From Saccharopolyspora dendranthemae (GTDB lineage Bacteria; Actinomycetota; Actinomycetes; Mycobacteriales; Pseudonocardiaceae): a stretch of 64,000 bases of DNA. Below are positions 44,685 through 53,976 of this stretch, in pieces (the stretch's first letter is position 1; each line of letters opens with the position of its first letter). A program made the translations under genes and the position numbers. The notes below the pieces were generated by a model. The model saw nothing but the letters and a program-made list of their open reading frames with translations, was not told the origin of the DNA and searched no databases. Location of the stretch: contig NZ_VIWX01000004.1 of NCBI RefSeq assembly GCF_007829955.1, forward strand, positions 496,001-560,000, in the 5' to 3' direction.

Positions 44685-45341
44685 TCAGGCCGCGAGGAGC
44701 TTGAGCGCCTCCGGGAGCGAGTCCGCCACCGGGTAGCCGGACTTCTCCAGCTTCGGGCGGTCCATCACTCCGGTGGTGACCAGAACGCAGTGCGCGCCTG
44801 CCTGTTCGGCGGCGTGGGCGTCGTCGAGGACGTCACCGATGAGCACCACCTCGGCCGGATCGAGCTCCTGCGCTTCGAGGTGCGCTCGCAGGTGCACGTC
44901 CTTGGAGCCTCCGCCCACCGAGCTGCGCAGCCCGTCCATCCGGTCGAAGAGAGCGTGCAGGCCGCGAGCCGTGACCAGGTCGACGAGCTCGTCGTGGAAC
45001 CACATCGACAGCAGCGACTGGGTTCCGCCCGTCGCCGCCCAGTCCTGCAGCACGTGCGGCACACCGTCGGTCATGCCGCAGGAATCCAGCAGCTCCCGGT
45101 AGGCGACGTGGTACAGCTCGTCGACCCGGGACCAGTCGTCCTCGGTGATCTCGCGCCGCAGGAGGCGTTCGTAGCAGGCGCGCAGCGGGCGGCTGAAGAT
45201 CGCGCGCCACTCGTCGATGTCGATGGGATCGCGGTCGAAGTGGGTGCACACGGTGTTCACCGCCGAGACCACCGCGTGGTTGTCATCGAGAAGCGTTCCG
45301 TTCCAGTCCCACACGATGTGCCGCAGGCTCGACGTCGTCAT
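44685..45341 (-). CDS. HAD-superfamily protein with altered motif I
   Basis: 218 residues. The HAD Rossmann fold with a helical cap (about 20-90) resembles phosphoglycolate phosphatase and beta-phosphoglucomutase. Motif I reads WDWNGTLLDD: the nucleophile D12 is kept, but the +2 residue, normally the acid-base Asp of phosphatases, is Asn14. Motif II is near SMWF, the Lys is in GGGSKDVHL, and motif IV is IGDVLDDAHAA. The substitution suggests altered or slow phosphatase chemistry. ATG 45341 is used (AGGG upstream). Confidence 0.87.
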   Translation of the reverse strand: MTTSSLRHIVWDWNGTLLDDNHAVVSAVNTVCTHFDRDPIDIDEWRAIFSRPLRACYERLLRREITEDDWSRVDELYHVAYRELLDSCGMTDGVPHVLQDWAATGGTQSLLSMWFHDELVDLVTARGLHALFDRMDGLRSSVGGGSKDVHLRAHLEAQELDPAEVVLIGDVLDDAHAAEQAGAHCVLVTTGVMDRPKLEKSGYPVADSLPEALKLLAA

Positions 45342-45396
45342 GACCACGGACCCTACGACGAACCACCGACATTCTGGTACCCACGTCCGAGAAAAA

Positions 45397-46131
45397 TCAG
45401 ACCTGGCCGACGAAGTAGGCGGTCTCCTCGGCGCTGAAGGTCGGCTGAACGCTGACCTGGAGCTCGCCCGGTTCGGCGTCGATCTCGAAAACCATGGTGT
45501 AGCGCACTTCTCCGCCCGGGGGCAGCTGCTCGACCGGGATCGGATCGCCCGCGCCGAAGTGCTGCTGCGCCACGTGGCCGTGGTGCGTGACGGTGATCGT
45601 CGTGGTGACGGCGTTGTAGGAGTCCTGGCCGCCGTTGCGGACGGCGACCTGGAACTGCACGTGCCGCTTGCCCGCGGGAGGACGCGAGAACTCGCTGACC
45701 TCCACGTAGGGAGCGGGCGGGAGGACCGAGATCGCGCGGCCGTCCGGCCAGGTGTGCCGATCACCGAACCCCAGGCGGAGGACGGGCGCGGGTGCGGCGT
45801 CCTCCGCTGGTCGCGCCGGGTTCTCGCCGGCGAGAACCCGGTTCAGCTCGGCGACCATCGCGCCCTGGAGCACCACCGTGGCCACGACCGCCAGAACGCA
45901 CAGCACGGAACCGGTTCCGGCCAGCGCCTTCCTGCTGCCGAACAGCGCGATGATCCCCAGCACGAGTCCGACGAGCGCGGCGACCGCGGTCGCGTTGTTC
46001 AAGATCGGCACGATCGAACCGCAGAGCCCGATGATCCCGAGGATCAACGCCGCCCACGCCAGCTTGCCGAATCTCGGTTTCGGCTGCGGCAGGTACGGAT
46101 TCTGCGTCTGCGTGCGCGCGGATTGGCTCAC
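45397..46131 (-). CDS. Membrane protein with DUF4190-like and DUF4352-like parts
   Basis: A 244-residue protein. After a Pro/Gln-rich start come three membrane helices (about 22-41, 46-63 and 70-90; LILGIIGLCGSIVPIL and LVLGIIALFGSRKA), the DUF4190 style. An outside beta-sandwich domain follows (about 130-240; KRHVQFQVAVRNGGQDSYNAV), like DUF4352/immunoprotective proteins. Function unknown. GTG 46131 follows GGGGGA. Monocistronic. Confidence 0.8.
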   Translation of the reverse strand: MSQSARTQTQNPYLPQPKPRFGKLAWAALILGIIGLCGSIVPILNNATAVAALVGLVLGIIALFGSRKALAGTGSVLCVLAVVATVVLQGAMVAELNRVLAGENPARPAEDAAPAPVLRLGFGDRHTWPDGRAISVLPPAPYVEVSEFSRPPAGKRHVQFQVAVRNGGQDSYNAVTTTITVTHHGHVAQQHFGAGDPIPVEQLPPGGEVRYTMVFEIDAEPGELQVSVQPTFSAEETAYFVGQV

Positions 46132-46270
46132 AGCGTCCCCCAGGTCCGTGGAGCGCGACCGGCGTCGGTCGTGCCGGTCCATGCGACGCGCAGGAGCTTA
46201 GGGACGCCGACCGGTTCAGCTCGCGGAGTTCACCCGGGTTCACCCCAACGGCCCAGAAACCGTTGAGGTC

Positions 46271-46873
46271 TCAAGAGAAATCGAAGTCCGAGCCCGACGA
46301 GCCGTCCCCGGCGTGGTCGATCTCCTCCTTGACGATGCGGAAGGCGAGGCCCTCGGAGTAGCCCTTGCGGGCGAGCATGCCGACCAGGCGGCGCATCTTC
46401 GCGTTGCGGTCGAGGGAGTTCATGCTGCGCAACTTGCGCTGCACCAGTTCACGAGCGCGCTCGGCCTCGGCATCGCTGTCCACGTTGGACAGAGCGGACT
46501 CGACCAGGTGCTCATCGATGCCCTTGCGGCGAAGCTCGAAGCCCAGCGCCTTGCGGCCGAGGCCCTGCGAGCGCTGGCGCTGGTTGACCCATTCCTCGGC
46601 GAACGAGGCGTCGTCGACGAGACCCGCATCGACGAACTTCTGCAGCACGCCGTCGGCGACGTCCTCGTCGATCTCCTTGCGCAGCAATGCCTGTCGCAGT
46701 TCGAGCCGGCTGCGGGCGCGACTCGCCAGCAGCCGGTACACCACGTCACGGGCCTGCGCAGCCGGGTCTTCGGGCTTGCGAGGCGGCTTTTTCTCCGCCG
46801 CCTCGCCCTCCCCGGACTCGCTGCCGGGGGCTCGACGACCTCTCCCCCGGCGCGTGGCACCTTCGTCGTTCAT
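46271..46873 (-). CDS. recX: Regulatory protein RecX
   Basis: Modulates RecA filaments. 200 residues. An acidic/basic linker (1-35) precedes three RecX triple-helix repeats: RLLASRARSRLELRQAL, FAEEWVNQRQRSQGLG and RRLVGMLARKGYSEG. It lies 16 bp downstream of recA on the same strand, the classic recA-recX pair, so it should share the recA SOS promoter. ATG 46873 follows GGGCAGG. Confidence 0.94.
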   Translation of the reverse strand: MNDEGATRRGRGRRAPGSESGEGEAAEKKPPRKPEDPAAQARDVVYRLLASRARSRLELRQALLRKEIDEDVADGVLQKFVDAGLVDDASFAEEWVNQRQRSQGLGRKALGFELRRKGIDEHLVESALSNVDSDAEAERARELVQRKLRSMNSLDRNAKMRRLVGMLARKGYSEGLAFRIVKEEIDHAGDGSSGSDFDFS

Positions 46874-46889
46874 CCTGCCCAAGCTCGGA

Positions 46890-47942
46890 TCAGAACTCGA
46901 CCGGCGCCGGCTCGGCGGCCTTCTCGCCCTCGGTGTCGAGGGTGGCACCGATGCCCAGCTTCTCCTTGATCCGCTTCTCGATCTCGTTGGCCACGTCGGG
47001 GTTCTCCCGCATGAACTTGCGGGCGTTCTCCTTGCCCTGGCCCAGCTGGTCGCCCTCGTAGGTGTACCAGGCACCGGACTTGCGGATGATGCCCTGCTCG
47101 ACACCCATGTCGATCAGCGAGCCCTCGCGGCTGATGCCGACGCCGTAGATGATGTCGAACTCGGCCTGCTTGAACGGCGGCGCGACCTTGTTCTTGACGA
47201 CCTTCACGCGGGTCCGGTTGCCGACCGCGTCGGAGCCGTCCTTGAGCGTCTCGATCCGGCGCACGTCCAGCCGCACCGAGGAGTAGAACTTCAGCGCCTT
47301 ACCACCGGTGGTGGTCTCCGGAGAGCCGAACATGACGCCGACCTTCTCGCGGAGCTGGTTGATGAAGATCGCGGTGGTCTTGGCGTTGTAGAGCGCGGAG
47401 GTCAGCTTCCGCAGCGCCTGGCTCATCAGGCGGGCCTGCAGACCGACGTGGCTGTCGCCCATCTCGCCCTCGATCTCGGCGCGCGGCACCAGCGCGGCCA
47501 CCGAGTCGATGACGATGACGTCCAGAGCGCCGGAGCGGATCAGCATGTCCGCGATCTCCAGCGCCTGCTCACCGGTGTCCGGCTGGGAGACCAGCAGCGA
47601 GTCGGTGTCCACGCCGATCGCCTTGGCGTACTCCGGGTCCAGCGCGTGCTCGGCGTCGACGAAGGCCGCCGTTCCGCCGAGTTGCTGGGCACCGGCCACG
47701 GCGTGCAGGGCGACCGAGGTCTTACCGCTGCTCTCCGGGCCGTAGATCTCCACGATTCGACCGCGCGGCAGACCGCCGATGCCCAGTGCGACGTCCAGCG
47801 AGATGGATCCGGTCGGGATGACCTCGACCGGCGGCCGCGACTCCTCGCCGAGCCGCATGACCGATCCCTTGCCGAACTGCTTGTCGATCTGGCTGAGCGC
47901 CAGTTCCAGCGCCTTGCCCTTGTCCGGTGTCGCTGCTGCCAT
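46890..47942 (-). CDS. recA: Recombinase RecA
   Basis: Homologous recombination and LexA co-protease. 350 residues. Walker A GPESSGKT at 68-75, Walker B VIVIDSVAAL near 143, and the L2 loop region TTTGGKALKFY. ATG 47942 (GAGGTGG upstream) is used over the longer frame to 48008. There is no intein, unlike M. tuberculosis RecA. A LexA box lies between the -35 and -10 of its promoter. Confidence 0.98.
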   Translation of the reverse strand: MAAATPDKGKALELALSQIDKQFGKGSVMRLGEESRPPVEVIPTGSISLDVALGIGGLPRGRIVEIYGPESSGKTSVALHAVAGAQQLGGTAAFVDAEHALDPEYAKAIGVDTDSLLVSQPDTGEQALEIADMLIRSGALDVIVIDSVAALVPRAEIEGEMGDSHVGLQARLMSQALRKLTSALYNAKTTAIFINQLREKVGVMFGSPETTTGGKALKFYSSVRLDVRRIETLKDGSDAVGNRTRVKVVKNKVAPPFKQAEFDIIYGVGISREGSLIDMGVEQGIIRKSGAWYTYEGDQLGQGKENARKFMRENPDVANEIEKRIKEKLGIGATLDTEGEKAAEPAPVEF

Positions 47943-48085
47943 CGGGGTCCACCTCGGTGAAGTCTTCGAGTCGGGTCTTCGGGCGACTCTCTGGGACGAG
48001 TCGTTCACGTCGTTTCAGACGCTACGGGCTGGGACCGACAATCCGGCTCGCGGGGTTTGCGGGCGATCCCCTTCCCGTTGCGCCC

Positions 48086-48115
48086 ATACTAAGCGAACGG
48101 ATGTTCGAGCGTCAG
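48086..48115 (-). promoter_or_regulatory. recA-recX promoter
   Basis: Minus strand: -35 CTGACG (48110-48115), an 18-base spacer and -10 TAGTAT (48086-48091), about 145 bp before the recA start. Confidence 0.65.
48093..48108 (-). promoter_or_regulatory. LexA (SOS) box in the recA promoter
   Basis: TCGAACATCCGTTCGC on the minus strand, one mismatch to TCGAAC-N4-GTTCGA, filling the spacer between -35 and -10. Confidence 0.82.
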
Positions 48116-48213
48116 CCCGACACGCCGGTCACATCACCTGGACGTGTGACAGTGCGAACCCTTCGCCGCAGGTGGACACTGGAAGCACCTCTCGTTGTCC
48201 AGGAGGTGCACGA

Positions 48214-48936
48214 ATGCGGATGGATCGCTACCTCCCACCCGAACACCCGCTGGCCCGGTTCCACCGGATCGCAGCGGCCGTCTTAGGAGCGTGCCTGATG
48301 GTCTTCGGCGCGCTCGGGCTCGCCAACCGGGTCCCGCTGTTCACCACCGACGGCGTCGACGTGCTGGGCCTGTCCAGCAACGGCCTGCTCGCCGTGGTGT
48401 CGATCGCGGTCGGCGCGATCCTGGTCGGCGCCGCCGCCTGGGGCGGCCCGCTCTCCTCCACCACGACCGCTGTCGTCGGAGGGCTGTTCGTCCTGTCCGG
48501 CCTGGCCAACCTGGCGGTGCTCAACACCGCGTGGAACGTCTTCGCCTTCGAGCTGCGGAACGTGGTGTTCAGCCTCATCGCAGGCCTGGTGCTGACGTTC
48601 TTCGGCCTCTACGGCCGGGTCAGCGGCGGTCTTCCGGAGGACAACCCCTACGTCCGCTACCGCCACCACCAGCCACCGGTGCACGAGGACCGCAGCGACG
48701 TGATCGCCGACGAGAAGCGGATCGCCGAGATCGAGCCGATGTGCGAGGACGAGATGGCGGTCGCGGAGGGACACCCGACCGCGGAGCAGCAGCGGCGGGT
48801 CACCGCCGAGCGGTTGCAGAACGTGCAGCAGGAGCGCCGCCGGGCCTACGAGCACTACCGCGAAGCGGGGCGCACCGAGCAGCAGCAGGTCAGCGCCCAG
48901 AACCTCTGGGCCGATTTCCAGCAGGACCGCGGCTGA
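48214..48936 (+). CDS. DUF4383 membrane protein
   Basis: A 240-residue inner-membrane protein with four membrane helices (about 18-38, 56-76, 85-103 and 110-130) typical of DUF4383, then a cytoplasmic tail (about 140-240) that is highly charged and partly coiled-coil (LQNVQQERRRAYEHY). The tail is longer than in most members. AGGAGG precedes the ATG. It is divergent from recA. Function unknown. Confidence 0.85.
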   Translation: MRMDRYLPPEHPLARFHRIAAAVLGACLMVFGALGLANRVPLFTTDGVDVLGLSSNGLLAVVSIAVGAILVGAAAWGGPLSSTTTAVVGGLFVLSGLANLAVLNTAWNVFAFELRNVVFSLIAGLVLTFFGLYGRVSGGLPEDNPYVRYRHHQPPVHEDRSDVIADEKRIAEIEPMCEDEMAVAEGHPTAEQQRRVTAERLQNVQQERRRAYEHYREAGRTEQQQVSAQNLWADFQQDRG

Positions 48937-48957
48937 GGCTGACGACCCGCTCGGCGC

Positions 48958-49152
48958 CTAGCGCCGTTCGGACGGGACGTCGAAGGCCTCGCAGACCGCC
49001 GTCCAGACCTCCTTGGTCGTGCAGCCGGCTTCGAGCGCCTGGTCGACGGTCCGTCCGCCCAGCGACGAGAACACGTGGTCCTGGGCGAGCATCTCGGACC
49101 GCACGCGACCGAACTCCTCGGCCATGCGTCGGCGGAAAGCGGTGTGGCGCAT
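48958..49152 (-). CDS. DUF3046 protein
   Basis: A 64-residue cytosolic protein of the DUF3046 family, the length of its M. tuberculosis counterpart Rv2738c, which also lies beside recA. Recognised by MRHTAFRRRMAEEFG and the VFSSLGGRTVDQALEAG core (about 24-44, in two parts). Function unknown. ATG 49152 follows GGGTGGG. Confidence 0.88.
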   Translation of the reverse strand: MRHTAFRRRMAEEFGRVRSEMLAQDHVFSSLGGRTVDQALEAGCTTKEVWTAVCEAFDVPSERR

Positions 49153-49177
49153 CGTCGCCCACCCTACGTGTGACCAG

Positions 49178-49183
49178 TACGCT
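49178..49183 (+). promoter_or_regulatory. -10 element for a possible leaderless small gene
   Basis: TACGCT ends six bases before GTG 49190. No ribosome-binding site lies between, so a leaderless transcript is suggested. Confidence 0.3.
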
Positions 49184-49189
49184 GGTGGT

Positions 49190-49312
49190 GTGCTGCTCCT
49201 GCAGGCCGATCCGACCGGCATGTCCACACCGCTCGGCCAAGTGGTGATCGCCGCGACCCTCTTGGTCGTGATCGTGCTGGCCATCCGCTTCCTCTGGCAG
49301 AACCGCCGCTGA
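49190..49312 (+). CDS. Small single-pass membrane peptide
   Basis: A 40-residue frame: a short N-terminus, one membrane helix (VVIAATLLVVIVLAIRFL, about 18-35) and a tail QNRR. No family recognised. GTG 49190 is used because a -10 element sits just upstream; an inner ATG at 49220 would give 30 residues. It is divergent from DUF3046. Confidence 0.45.
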   Translation: MLLLQADPTGMSTPLGQVVIAATLLVVIVLAIRFLWQNRR

Positions 49313-49403
49313 CCGTCGTCGAGGAATCGCGCCGCCCCGCGGTGTCGGCTGACAGGCACCGTCACCAGCGCCGTTCGTCGGTGGCGTGGTCCAGCATGGA
49401 GGC

Positions 49404-52400
49404 ATGAGCGACGTGCTGGACGGCTTCACCGAGGCGACCCGCGACTGGTTCCGCGGCGCCTTCGCCGCGCCCACCGAGGCGCAGCGGGGCGCGTGGGAGG
49501 CCATCGCCGCGGGTGAGCACGCCCTGGTGGTGGCGCCGACCGGCTCCGGCAAGACGCTCGCGGCCTTCCTGTCCGCGTTGGACCGCTTGGCAGCCGAGCC
49601 CGTGCCACCGGATCCGAAGAAGCGCTGCCGGGTGCTCTACGTGTCACCGATGAAGGCCCTGGCCGTCGACGTGGAGCGCAACCTGCGCGCCCCGCTGGCC
49701 GGGATCCGGCAGGCGACCCAGCGGCTGGGCGGCGAACCACCGGACGTCCAGGTCGGCATCCGGACCGGAGACACCCCCGCCGACCAGCGACGATCGTTCG
49801 CCCGCAAGCCCCCGGACGTCCTCGTCACCACGCCGGAGTCACTGTTCCTGCTGCTCACCTCGGCAGCGCGCGAATCCCTCGCCGGGGTGGAGACGGTGAT
49901 CGTCGACGAGGTGCACGCAGTCGCGGGCACCAAGCGCGGCGCGCACCTCGCTCTGTCGCTGGAACGCCTCGACGAGCTCCTGGCGCGCCCGGCGCAGCGG
50001 GTCGGGCTGTCGGCGACGGTGCGACCGGTCGAGGAGGTGCGGACCTACCTGGCCGGCGGCAGACCCGTGCGCACGGTGCAACCCGCCCACCCGAAGGAGG
50101 TCGAGGTCCGGGTGGAGGTGCCGGTGCCGGACATGACCGAGCTCGGCGCTTCCACCGACGACCCCGGCGACCAGGCGGCGCAGCAGCACACCTCGATCTG
50201 GCCCTCGGTCCAGGAACGCGTTCTGGAACTGATCCGGCAGCACCGCTCGACGATCGTGTTCAGCAACTCGCGGCGGCTGGCGGAGCGGCTCACCTCGGGC
50301 ATCAACGAGCTGGCCGCCGAGCAACCGGAACCGATGAGCCGCTTCCCCGCTGAAGCCGTGGGCGGATCCGGGATCGGTTCGGGAGCGCCGCCCGCGGTGG
50401 CCAAAGCGCACCACGGCTCGATGTCCAAGGAGCAGCGGGCCGTGGTCGAGGAGGAGCTCAAGTCCGGGAGCCTGCCGTGCGTGGTGGCCACCTCCTCGCT
50501 GGAGCTGGGCATCGACATGGGCGCGGTCGACCTGGTGGTGCAGATCGAGACACCGCCCACGGTGGCCTCCGGGTTGCAGCGGATCGGGCGCGGCGGGCAC
50601 CAGGTCGGGGCGGTCTCCCGCGGCGTCGTCTTCCCGAAGTTCCGGGGCGACCTCGTCGGCTGCGCGGTGGTGTCGGAACGCATGGCCGACGGGCTGATCG
50701 AATCGATCGCCTATCCGCGCAACCCGCTGGACGTGCTGGCCCAGCACGTCGTGTCGATGGCGGCGATGGACGACTGGCCGGTGGCCGGGCTCGCTGCGCT
50801 GGTGCGCCGCTCCGCCCCCTACGCCGGTCTGCCGGACTCGGCGCTGCACGCGGTGCTGGACATGCTCGCCGGGCGCTATCCCAGCGAGGAGTTCGGCGAG
50901 CTGCGCGCGCGGATCGTGTGGGACCGGGTCAACGACGAGCTGCGCGCCCGCCCGGGCGCGCAACGCCTCGCGGTCACCTCCGGCGGCACCATCCCCGACC
51001 GCGGCCTGTTCACCGTGACCACGCCCGGAGACGAGGAGGCGGGCCGCGGCGGCGTGCGGGTGGGCGAGCTCGACGAGGAGATGGTCTACGAATCCCGCGT
51101 CGGAGACACGTTCCTGCTCGGAACCAGCGCGTGGCGGGTGGAGGACATCACCCACGACCGGGTCATCGTCACCCCTGCGCCGGGCCAGCCGGGCCGGATG
51201 CCGTTCTGGAAGGGCGACCAACCCGGCCGCCCGCTGGAGCTCGGCAGGGCGCTCGGCGCCTTCGTCCGCGAGCTCAGCAGCGCTGATACCTCCGCTGCGC
51301 AGGAACGCGTCGCGGCCGCCGGGCTGGACGAGTGGGCGAGCGCGAACCTGCTGTCCTACTTGGACGAACAACGCCGAGCCACGCGGCACGTGCCCGACGA
51401 CCGGACGATCGTGGTCGAGCGCTTCCGCGACGAGCTCGGCGACTGGCGGATGGTGGTGCACTCCCCCTTCGGGGCGCAGGTCAACGGTCCGTGGGCGCTG
51501 GCGGTCGGCGCGCGGATCCGGGAGCGACGCGGCATCGAACCGCAGATCGCCTCCTCCGACGACGGCATCGTGCTGCGGCTCGCCGACGCGCTCGACGAGT
51601 CCGGGGCCGAGGTGCTGCCGACCGCCGAGGACGTGCTGCTCCCGCCCGCCGAGGTGCAGCAGCTGGTCACCGACGAGGTCGGCGGTTCGGCGCTGTTCGC
51701 CGCGCGGTTCCGGGAGTGCGCGGCGCGGGCGCTCCTGCTGCCGCGCCGAGACCCGCGCCGCCGCACGCCGCTGTGGCAGCAGCGGCAGCGATCCGCTCAG
51801 CTGCTCGCCGTCGCGGCGCAGTACGAGCAGTTCCCGATCGTGCTGGAAGCCATGCGGGAATGCCTGCAGGACGTCTACGACGTCCCGGGCCTGTCCGAGC
51901 TGATGCAGCAGGTCGCGGCCCGCAAGGTGCGGGTGGTCGAGGTCGAGACCCCGAGCCCGTCGCCGTTCGCGCGCAACCTGCTGTTCGGCTACGTCGGGAT
52001 GTTCCTCTACGAGACCGACGCTCCACTGGCGGAACGGCGTTCCGCCGCGCTGAGCCTGGACTCCACGCTGCTCGCCGAACTGCTCGGTTCGGAGGCCCTG
52101 CGCGAACTGCTGGACACCGAGGCCCTCACCGAGATCGAGCAGCAGCTGCAGCGGCTCGACCCCGACCGCCACGTGCGCGACGCCGAAGGCACCGCCGACC
52201 TGCTGCGCTTCCTCGGCGATCTGTCCACGACGGAGGCCGAGAAACGCGGCGCACGACCGGAATGGCTGACCGAACTCGCCGAGCAGCGCCGCGTCCTGCA
52301 GGTCCGGATCGCCGGCGAGCAGCGGTGGATCCCGATCGAGGACGCCGGGAAGATGCGTGACGCGCTCGGCGTCGCGCTGCCGGTCGGAGTGCCGGAGGCC

Positions 52401-53969
52401 TTCACCGAGCCGGTCGCCGACCCGCTCGGCGAGCTGCTGATCCGCTACGCCCGCTGCCGCGGCCCGTTCACCGCTGACGCCGCAGCGCAGCGCTTCGGGT
52501 TGGGGGTGGCCGTGGTGCACGGCGTGCTGGACCGGCTGACCGGGTCCGGACGGCTGGTGCGCGGCGAGCTGCGCCCGCTGGAGGCCGGTGGCGGAGGTCC
52601 GCTGGACTACTGCGACGCCGAGGTCCTGCGCCGGCTGCGGCGGGCTTCGCTGGCCCGGCTGCGCGCCGAGGTCGAACCGGTGGAACCCGCTGCGCTGGGC
52701 AGGTTCCTGCCGGTGTGGCACGGCATCGGCGCCCGAGTGCGCACCGCTCCGACCGTCGACGACGTGTACTCGGTCGTCGAGCAGCTGGCCGGGGCGCCGA
52801 TCCCGGCCAGCGCGTTGGAGTCCCTCGTGCTGCCCTCCCGGATGCCCGGCTACTCCCCCGCGCTGCTCGACGAGCTGACCGCGACCGGCGAGGTGAGCTG
52901 GGTCGGGTCGGGCTCCCTCGCCGGCGGTGACGGGTGGATCGCGTTGGCGCCCACCGATGTCGCCGACCTGCTGCTGCCCGACCTCGTCGAGGAACCACCG
53001 GACTCACCGCTGCACCGGGCGGTCCTGTCGTCCTTGGAAGGGGGCGCGCAGTTCTTCCGGCAGCTGGCCGACCGGGCGGGCGCGCTGCTGCTCGAACAGG
53101 ACGAGGAGGCGCCCGCCGACGACGCGATCACCACCGCCCTGTGGGACCTGGTCTGGGCCGGGACGGTCACCAACGACACGCTCGCACCGCTGCGCGCCTT
53201 GGTCTCCGGCCGGGGCGCCGCGCACAAACCGCGCCGCAGCGCGCCGCGCGGGCGCTACGCGCGGCTGCGGTCGGGGCGACCGTCGATGCCTCCGCGCAGC
53301 GGACCGCCGACCGTCTCGGGGCGCTGGTCACTGGCGCCGCAACCCGCCGCCGAGCCCACACGCCGCGCGCACGCCCGAGCCGAGGCGTTCCTGGAACGGC
53401 ACGGCGTGCTGACCCGGGGCGCGCTGGACGTCGAGCGGGTGACCGGCGGGTTCTCCGCGGTGTACAAGGTGCTCCGCGCGATGGAGGAGTCCGGGCGCTG
53501 CCGCCGCGGGTACGTCGTCGAAGGGCTCGGTGCCGCGCAGTTCGCCATCCCGGGCGCGATCGACAGGCTGCGCGCCCTCTCGGGCGACGACGAGGTGGAC
53601 ACCAATGCCCTGGTGATGGCCGCCGCCGACCCCGCGCAGCCCTACGGTGGCGCGCTGGCCTGGCCGGCGCCGATGGGCGACACCCGGCACCGGCCGGGCA
53701 GGAAGGCCGGGGCGCTGGTGGTGCTGGTGGCCGGCGAGGTGGTCTTCTACGTCGAACGCGGCGGCAAGTCGCTGCTGTCGTTCACCGAGGACGAAGCCGC
53801 TCTGCGGTCCGCAGCGGACGGGCTGGCCCGAGTGGTGCGCGAGGGCTGGCTGGATCAGCTCGCGGTCGAGCGCGCCGACGGCGAAGGCGCGTGGGGGTCG
53901 AAGCTCGCGGAGGTCCTCACGGAAGCGGGATTCCGGGCAACGCCGAAAGGGCTCCGGCTGCGGGCGTGA
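49404..53969 (+). CDS. lhr: Large ATP-dependent helicase Lhr
   Basis: A superfamily 2 3'-5' DNA helicase for DNA repair, 1521 residues, the full-length Lhr size of about 1510. Motif I APTGSGKT is near residue 44, motif II DEVH near 168 and motif III LSATVRP near 200. RecA-like domain 2 carries ATSSLELGIDMG and QRIGRGGHQ near 375-395. A winged helix and beta-barrel complete the Lhr core (to about 860), followed by the large Lhr C-terminal domain (about 870-1521) related to YprA/Lhr extensions. ATG 49404 is preceded by TGGAGG. No SOS box is seen upstream. Confidence 0.96.
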   Translation: MSDVLDGFTEATRDWFRGAFAAPTEAQRGAWEAIAAGEHALVVAPTGSGKTLAAFLSALDRLAAEPVPPDPKKRCRVLYVSPMKALAVDVERNLRAPLAGIRQATQRLGGEPPDVQVGIRTGDTPADQRRSFARKPPDVLVTTPESLFLLLTSAARESLAGVETVIVDEVHAVAGTKRGAHLALSLERLDELLARPAQRVGLSATVRPVEEVRTYLAGGRPVRTVQPAHPKEVEVRVEVPVPDMTELGASTDDPGDQAAQQHTSIWPSVQERVLELIRQHRSTIVFSNSRRLAERLTSGINELAAEQPEPMSRFPAEAVGGSGIGSGAPPAVAKAHHGSMSKEQRAVVEEELKSGSLPCVVATSSLELGIDMGAVDLVVQIETPPTVASGLQRIGRGGHQVGAVSRGVVFPKFRGDLVGCAVVSERMADGLIESIAYPRNPLDVLAQHVVSMAAMDDWPVAGLAALVRRSAPYAGLPDSALHAVLDMLAGRYPSEEFGELRARIVWDRVNDELRARPGAQRLAVTSGGTIPDRGLFTVTTPGDEEAGRGGVRVGELDEEMVYESRVGDTFLLGTSAWRVEDITHDRVIVTPAPGQPGRMPFWKGDQPGRPLELGRALGAFVRELSSADTSAAQERVAAAGLDEWASANLLSYLDEQRRATRHVPDDRTIVVERFRDELGDWRMVVHSPFGAQVNGPWALAVGARIRERRGIEPQIASSDDGIVLRLADALDESGAEVLPTAEDVLLPPAEVQQLVTDEVGGSALFAARFRECAARALLLPRRDPRRRTPLWQQRQRSAQLLAVAAQYEQFPIVLEAMRECLQDVYDVPGLSELMQQVAARKVRVVEVETPSPSPFARNLLFGYVGMFLYETDAPLAERRSAALSLDSTLLAELLGSEALRELLDTEALTEIEQQLQRLDPDRHVRDAEGTADLLRFLGDLSTTEAEKRGARPEWLTELAEQRRVLQVRIAGEQRWIPIEDAGKMRDALGVALPVGVPEAFTEPVADPLGELLIRYARCRGPFTADAAAQRFGLGVAVVHGVLDRLTGSGRLVRGELRPLEAGGGGPLDYCDAEVLRRLRRASLARLRAEVEPVEPAALGRFLPVWHGIGARVRTAPTVDDVYSVVEQLAGAPIPASALESLVLPSRMPGYSPALLDELTATGEVSWVGSGSLAGGDGWIALAPTDVADLLLPDLVEEPPDSPLHRAVLSSLEGGAQFFRQLADRAGALLLEQDEEAPADDAITTALWDLVWAGTVTNDTLAPLRALVSGRGAAHKPRRSAPRGRYARLRSGRPSMPPRSGPPTVSGRWSLAPQPAAEPTRRAHARAEAFLERHGVLTRGALDVERVTGGFSAVYKVLRAMEESGRCRRGYVVEGLGAAQFAIPGAIDRLRALSGDDEVDTNALVMAAADPAQPYGGALAWPAPMGDTRHRPGRKAGALVVLVAGEVVFYVERGGKSLLSFTEDEAALRSAADGLARVVREGWLDQLAVERADGEGAWGSKLAEVLTEAGFRATPKGLRLRA

Positions 53970-53976
53970 TCGGGCA

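Noticed and set aside
46890..47942. Intein in recA
   Set aside because: The reading frame is 350 codons with uninterrupted RecA motifs, so no intein.
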